A DNA stretch of 8,544 nt, taken from positions 1-8,544 of the forward strand of contig DGBH01000074.1 of the NCBI GenBank assembly GCA_002384205.1. Direction: 5' to 3'. The position numbers and the translations under genes were made by a program. Positions within the stretch are counted from its first letter, which is position 1. Every line of letters starts with the position of its first letter. This DNA is from Bacteroidetes bacterium UBA4009 (lineage in GTDB: Bacteria; Bacteroidota; Bacteroidia; NS11-12g; UBA9320). This document shows, piece by piece, positions 5,468 through 8,544 of this stretch. Under the pieces are notes generated by a model. It saw nothing but the letters and a program-made list of their open reading frames with translations, had not been told where the DNA came from and made no database searches.

Positions 5468-8260
5468 TTATTTTGACATCTTCTCTTGTAGGAAAGACCC
5501 TGTTACAGACGCTTCACACTTTACCATGTCTTCTGGAGTTCCAGCAAACATTAGCTCCCCCCCTCTATCTCCACCTTCTGGACCTAGATCAATAACCCAA
5601 TCTGCACATTTTACTACATCTAGATTATGCTCGATTACCACAATGCTATGTCCTTTATCTATTAAGGCATTAAATGATTTAAGCAACTTTTTAATATCGT
5701 GAAAATGAAGTCCAGTAGTGGGCTCATCGAAGATAAATAGCACTTTTTCCTTACTCTGAGATTTGGCTAAGAACGTGGCCAGTTTAATACGTTGTGCCTC
5801 ACCTCCACTAAGACTATTGCTACTCTGACCTAGCTTAATGTATCCGAGTCCTACTTCCTGAAGTGGAAGAAGCTTATTAATAATCGATTTTTGACCGTCA
5901 AAGAATTTAATAGCTTCATCCACAGTAAGCTCAAGCACATCAAAAATGCTTTTGTGTTTAAACTCTACTTCTAGAACTTCCTCTTTAAATTTTTTGCCAT
6001 TACACTCTTCACATCTTAAATGTAAATCTGCCATAAACTGCATTTCGACGATTTCTTCACCTTCTCCTTGGCAATTTTCACAGCGTCCACCTTCCACATT
6101 AAATGAAAAATGTTTAGTCTTAAACCCACGTTGTTTGGACATAGGCATGGTACTAAACAGCTCTCGAATAGGATCATACGCCTTCACATAGGTTACAGGA
6201 TTACTTCGACTGGATTTACCAATAGGATTTTGATCTACTAGTTCGACCGCTGTAAAAGAGCTAAAATCTCCTTTTATCTCTTTCACTTCACCTATTCGCT
6301 GTGAACTATATTGTTGAGTTTCACGAAGCACTGCGGGAAACAATATTCCTTTAATCAAGGATGTTTTTCCGCTACCACTTACCCCCGTAACTACGGTTAG
6401 TGTATTGAGTGGAATATCCACGTCTATACCTTTCAAGTTATTTTGTCTTGCACCGATAAGGCTAATCTTGTTATTCCATTTACGTCGCATTACGGGTATC
6501 TCAATGCGCATAGAATCATCTAAATACCTTGCCGTAAGTGTGTTTTTACCCTTTAAATCTTTGTAATGTCCTTCAAAAACAACCTCTCCGCCAAGTTGAC
6601 CTGCTTCAGGTCCCATATCTATCAAATAATCCGCTGTGCGCATCATATCTTCGTCATGTTCAACCACGACAACAGTATTCCCTTTTTCTTTTAAGTTGAG
6701 GAGCACAGAGATAAGACGCTCCGTGTCCTTAGAATGAAGGCCAATACTTGGCTCGTCTAGAATATAGGTACTGCCAACCAAACTACTTCCGAGTGAAGTG
6801 GCCAAATTAATGCGTTGACTTTCTCCACCACTCAGCGAATTACTTAGTCTATTTAATCCCAGATAACTAAGCCCAACACGTAATAAGTAATCTAATCTAT
6901 TGTTTATTTCAAGTAAAACAGGCTTCGCAATTTCTGTCTCTTGTTTTCCTAACTCCAGGCTTGCAAAAAAAGCACTTGCTTGTTCTATATTGAGGAGTAA
7001 AATTTGATTTAAAGACGAAAGTTTCGACTCCTTCATAAAAGAAGGGTTTGTGCCTTGATTCGTTATTTTTACATAACTACCATCTTTTCGAATTCTCGTA
7101 CCTAAGCAACTTGGGCAGATCGTTTTACCGCGATATTTGCTAAGCATTACACGGTATTGAATTTTATAGGAGTTCTCTTGTAAGTATCGAAAAAAATCAT
7201 TCAGGCCACGCACTTTGGCATTTCCTTGCCACAACAGATCTAGTTCTTTTTCAGAAAGCTCAGAAATCGCTCTGTGAATAGGGAAATTGTATTTAGCGCT
7301 GGCATGAATAAAATCATTTTTCCACTCGCTTATCGTTTCACCTTTCCAGCAGGCAACTGCATTTTCATACACCGAGAGTGATCTGTTAGGAATAACTAAC
7401 TCAGGATCTATGCCTATAATGCTGCCAAAACCCTCACAATCAGCACAGGCTCCATATGGGTTATTAAAACTCAGTAAATTTACAGAAGGCTCTTCGAATG
7501 ACATGCCATCCAGTTCAAACTTATTATTAAACGTTTCTTGGTGATCATCTGTGATTATAGTACACCCACCATTACCCTCCCAAAAAGCCGTTTCTATAGA
7601 ATCCGAAAGTCTACTCTTATAATCGTCATCTGGCTCCATTGCTTTCAGTCTATCCACTAAAATGGAGTACTCTTTCAATTTTTTATGCGCTATTGCATCT
7701 TCAATTTTGAGCATTTCACCGTTAGACCAAATCCTATTGTACCCTTTTTGCAGTGCGGTTTGTAAGTATTCTTTTGCATTATCCTTACTTGGCTTATAAC
7801 AGATGTATATACTGGTATCTAACTCAAGAGCAAGTACATAATTAATGACATCACTGGTACTGTGTTTTTTGACTTCGTTACCACTTATAGGTGATATTGT
7901 TTTGCCTACTCTCGCCCAAAGTAGTTTGAGATAATCGTATAACTCCGTACTGGTAGCTACGGTACTTCGAGGGTTTCGGGTATTTACCTTTTGCTCAATG
8001 GCGATACAAGGTGTAAGTCCTTTGATGTTATCCACCATTGGCTTTTCCAGTCTCCCTAAAAACTGTCGTGCATATGAACTAAGGCTTTCTACATAGCGTC
8101 TTTGACCCTCTGCGTAAAGCGTATTAAATACCAAAGATGACTTACCACTTCCAGACAAGCCCGTTACTACTGTGAGTTGATTCCGAGGTATGCTCACATT
8201 TACATTTTTAAGGTTATGTAAATGAGCGTTTTGTATGTCTATGTATTTCTGTTTTGTCAT
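5468..8260 (-). CDS. uvrA: Excinuclease ABC subunit A (UvrA), nucleotide excision repair
   Basis: DNA damage sensor that works with UvrB to load the UvrB/UvrC incision machinery. The 930-residue length is normal (E. coli 940). Domain 1: Walker A GLSGSGKS (34-41), family motif TRNPRSTV, a UvrB-binding/insertion region up to about 240, signature LSGGE (476-480) and Walker B YILDEP (499-504). Domain 2: Walker A GVSGSGKT (626-633), signature LSGGE (817-821) and Walker B LFIFDEP (841-847). The C-terminal zinc finger is intact as C727xxC730 and C750xxC753, 19 residues apart. The first zinc finger keeps only C272xxC275; where the other pair should be (about 248-251) the residues are FELD. The CPSC pair (C382/C385) of the CPxCxGxR motif is present. 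Both ATPase sites look competent, so it is predicted functional in repair. Transcription likely starts in 8261-8455, the region shared with the divergent sigma gene; no LexA-type box was recognised there. Confidence 0.97.
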   Translation of the reverse strand: MTKQKYIDIQNAHLHNLKNVNVSIPRNQLTVVTGLSGSGKSSLVFNTLYAEGQRRYVESLSSYARQFLGRLEKPMVDNIKGLTPCIAIEQKVNTRNPRSTVATSTELYDYLKLLWARVGKTISPISGNEVKKHSTSDVINYVLALELDTSIYICYKPSKDNAKEYLQTALQKGYNRIWSNGEMLKIEDAIAHKKLKEYSILVDRLKAMEPDDDYKSRLSDSIETAFWEGNGGCTIITDDHQETFNNKFELDGMSFEEPSVNLLSFNNPYGACADCEGFGSIIGIDPELVIPNRSLSVYENAVACWKGETISEWKNDFIHASAKYNFPIHRAISELSEKELDLLWQGNAKVRGLNDFFRYLQENSYKIQYRVMLSKYRGKTICPSCLGTRIRKDGSYVKITNQGTNPSFMKESKLSSLNQILLLNIEQASAFFASLELGKQETEIAKPVLLEINNRLDYLLRVGLSYLGLNRLSNSLSGGESQRINLATSLGSSLVGSTYILDEPSIGLHSKDTERLISVLLNLKEKGNTVVVVEHDEDMMRTADYLIDMGPEAGQLGGEVVFEGHYKDLKGKNTLTARYLDDSMRIEIPVMRRKWNNKISLIGARQNNLKGIDVDIPLNTLTVVTGVSGSGKTSLIKGILFPAVLRETQQYSSQRIGEVKEIKGDFSSFTAVELVDQNPIGKSSRSNPVTYVKAYDPIRELFSTMPMSKQRGFKTKHFSFNVEGGRCENCQGEGEEIVEMQFMADLHLRCEECNGKKFKEEVLEVEFKHKSIFDVLELTVDEAIKFFDGQKSIINKLLPLQEVGLGYIKLGQSSNSLSGGEAQRIKLATFLAKSQSKEKVLFIFDEPTTGLHFHDIKKLLKSFNALIDKGHSIVVIEHNLDVVKCADWVIDLGPEGGDRGGELMFAGTPEDMVKCEASVTGSFLQEKMSK

Positions 8261-8455
8261 TCTTATGTCCGATTGCTAGCAAAAGGGACGCAAATTTGAC
8301 TCAAATAGTGAATATATGTAACAATAATTTGGGAGTTTATTTTTTTTATTCTATTTTAGTCCGAACATTTAAATAAAGAAGCATATAAGATATACCTATA
8401 CTAGTTAAGAACAAACACAGTTTTCATTTTTTCAACTAAGTAATAATTAGGTAGT

Positions 8456-8544
8456 ATGCAATCTTTAAAAATCACTGATCAAAATCTGGTAAAGCAGTAT
8501 GTGCAAGGCAATGAGGCTTGTCTTGAAATGTTAATCAATCGTCA
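8456..8544 (+). CDS. ECF-type RNA polymerase sigma factor, N-terminal fragment
   Basis: Only the first 29 codons are present; the gene runs off the right edge. The peptide has the start of sigma-70 region 2 as in small ECF sigma factors: DQNLVKQYVQGNEACLEMLI, the pattern D-x-x-L-V-x-x-Y-x-x-G-N-E-x-x-x-x-x-L-I in which a helix leads into the core-binding segment. ECF factors direct RNA polymerase to a specific promoter set, but with so little sequence neither the subgroup nor the regulon can be named. It diverges from uvrA across 195 bases (8261-8455) containing no strong repeat and no clear TAnnTTTG box. A weak AGG lies 4 bases before the ATG. Confidence 0.8.
   Translation, partial: MQSLKITDQNLVKQYVQGNEACLEMLINR

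Noticed and set aside
5454..5702. Plus-strand reading frame of 82 codons over the 3' end of uvrA
   Set aside because: It is antisense to the conserved UvrA C-terminus, with Ser/Pro-rich composition typical of shadow frames.
5946..6191. Plus-strand reading frame of 81 codons antisense to uvrA
   Set aside because: It overlaps the UvrA zinc-finger region on the opposite strand, has no recognisable motif and no promoter or ribosome site.
1..8544. A new defence, mobile or biosynthetic system spanning several genes
   Set aside because: Every sizeable gene belongs to a known housekeeping family, base composition and codon style look even across the window, and no integrase, transposase, CRISPR repeat or clustered unknown genes are present.

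Overview
The window is an ordinary stretch of chromosome from an AT-rich member of the Bacteroidota, most likely of flavobacterial type. Four things point there. Most starts lack a Shine-Dalgarno sequence. There are Bacteroidota-style TAnnTTTG boxes. The gene set includes a stand-alone single-RRM protein, a 37-kDa-type nucleoid-associated protein, a lipoprotein FKBP and a UvrA with an unusual zinc-finger region. The organism call is inference from style and content, since no rRNA or species marker is present. No mobile element, CRISPR array, tRNA or rRNA was seen.

Layout. Positions 1-2841 hold a compact minus-strand gene set read from right to left: an ABC-F ATPase of the YbiT type, a lipoprotein FKBP peptidyl-prolyl isomerase, and dipeptidase E (pepE), which is cut by the left edge. 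Gaps of 36 and 8 bases suggest one transcript. A 346-base gene-free divergent region (2842-3187) contains a perfect 12-base inverted repeat and candidate promoters for both directions. A small RRM RNA-binding protein (3188-3454) follows on the plus strand and ends at a textbook intrinsic terminator (3487-3522). Next on the plus strand come a nucleoid-associated protein of the NdpA/YejK (NA37) family and, 25 bases later, a rhomboid intramembrane serine protease, probably co-transcribed. Rhomboid converges with uvrA (minus strand, 5468-8260). uvrA diverges from the first 89 bases of an ECF-type RNA polymerase sigma factor gene that runs off the right edge.

How the genes relate. Most are housekeeping or stress-maintenance functions: ribosome-associated ABC-F, periplasmic protein folding, dipeptide breakdown, RNA binding, nucleoid association, membrane proteolysis and nucleotide excision repair. 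Their adjacency does not form one recognisable pathway, and I see no evidence for a new multi-gene system. The points most worth a second look are inside known proteins and in one intergenic region. In the ABC-F protein the two degenerate motifs, Walker A of domain 2 and signature of domain 1, are the pair that would build one composite ATP site. UvrA lacks half of its first zinc finger. The divergent control region carries a dyad lying across a candidate promoter.
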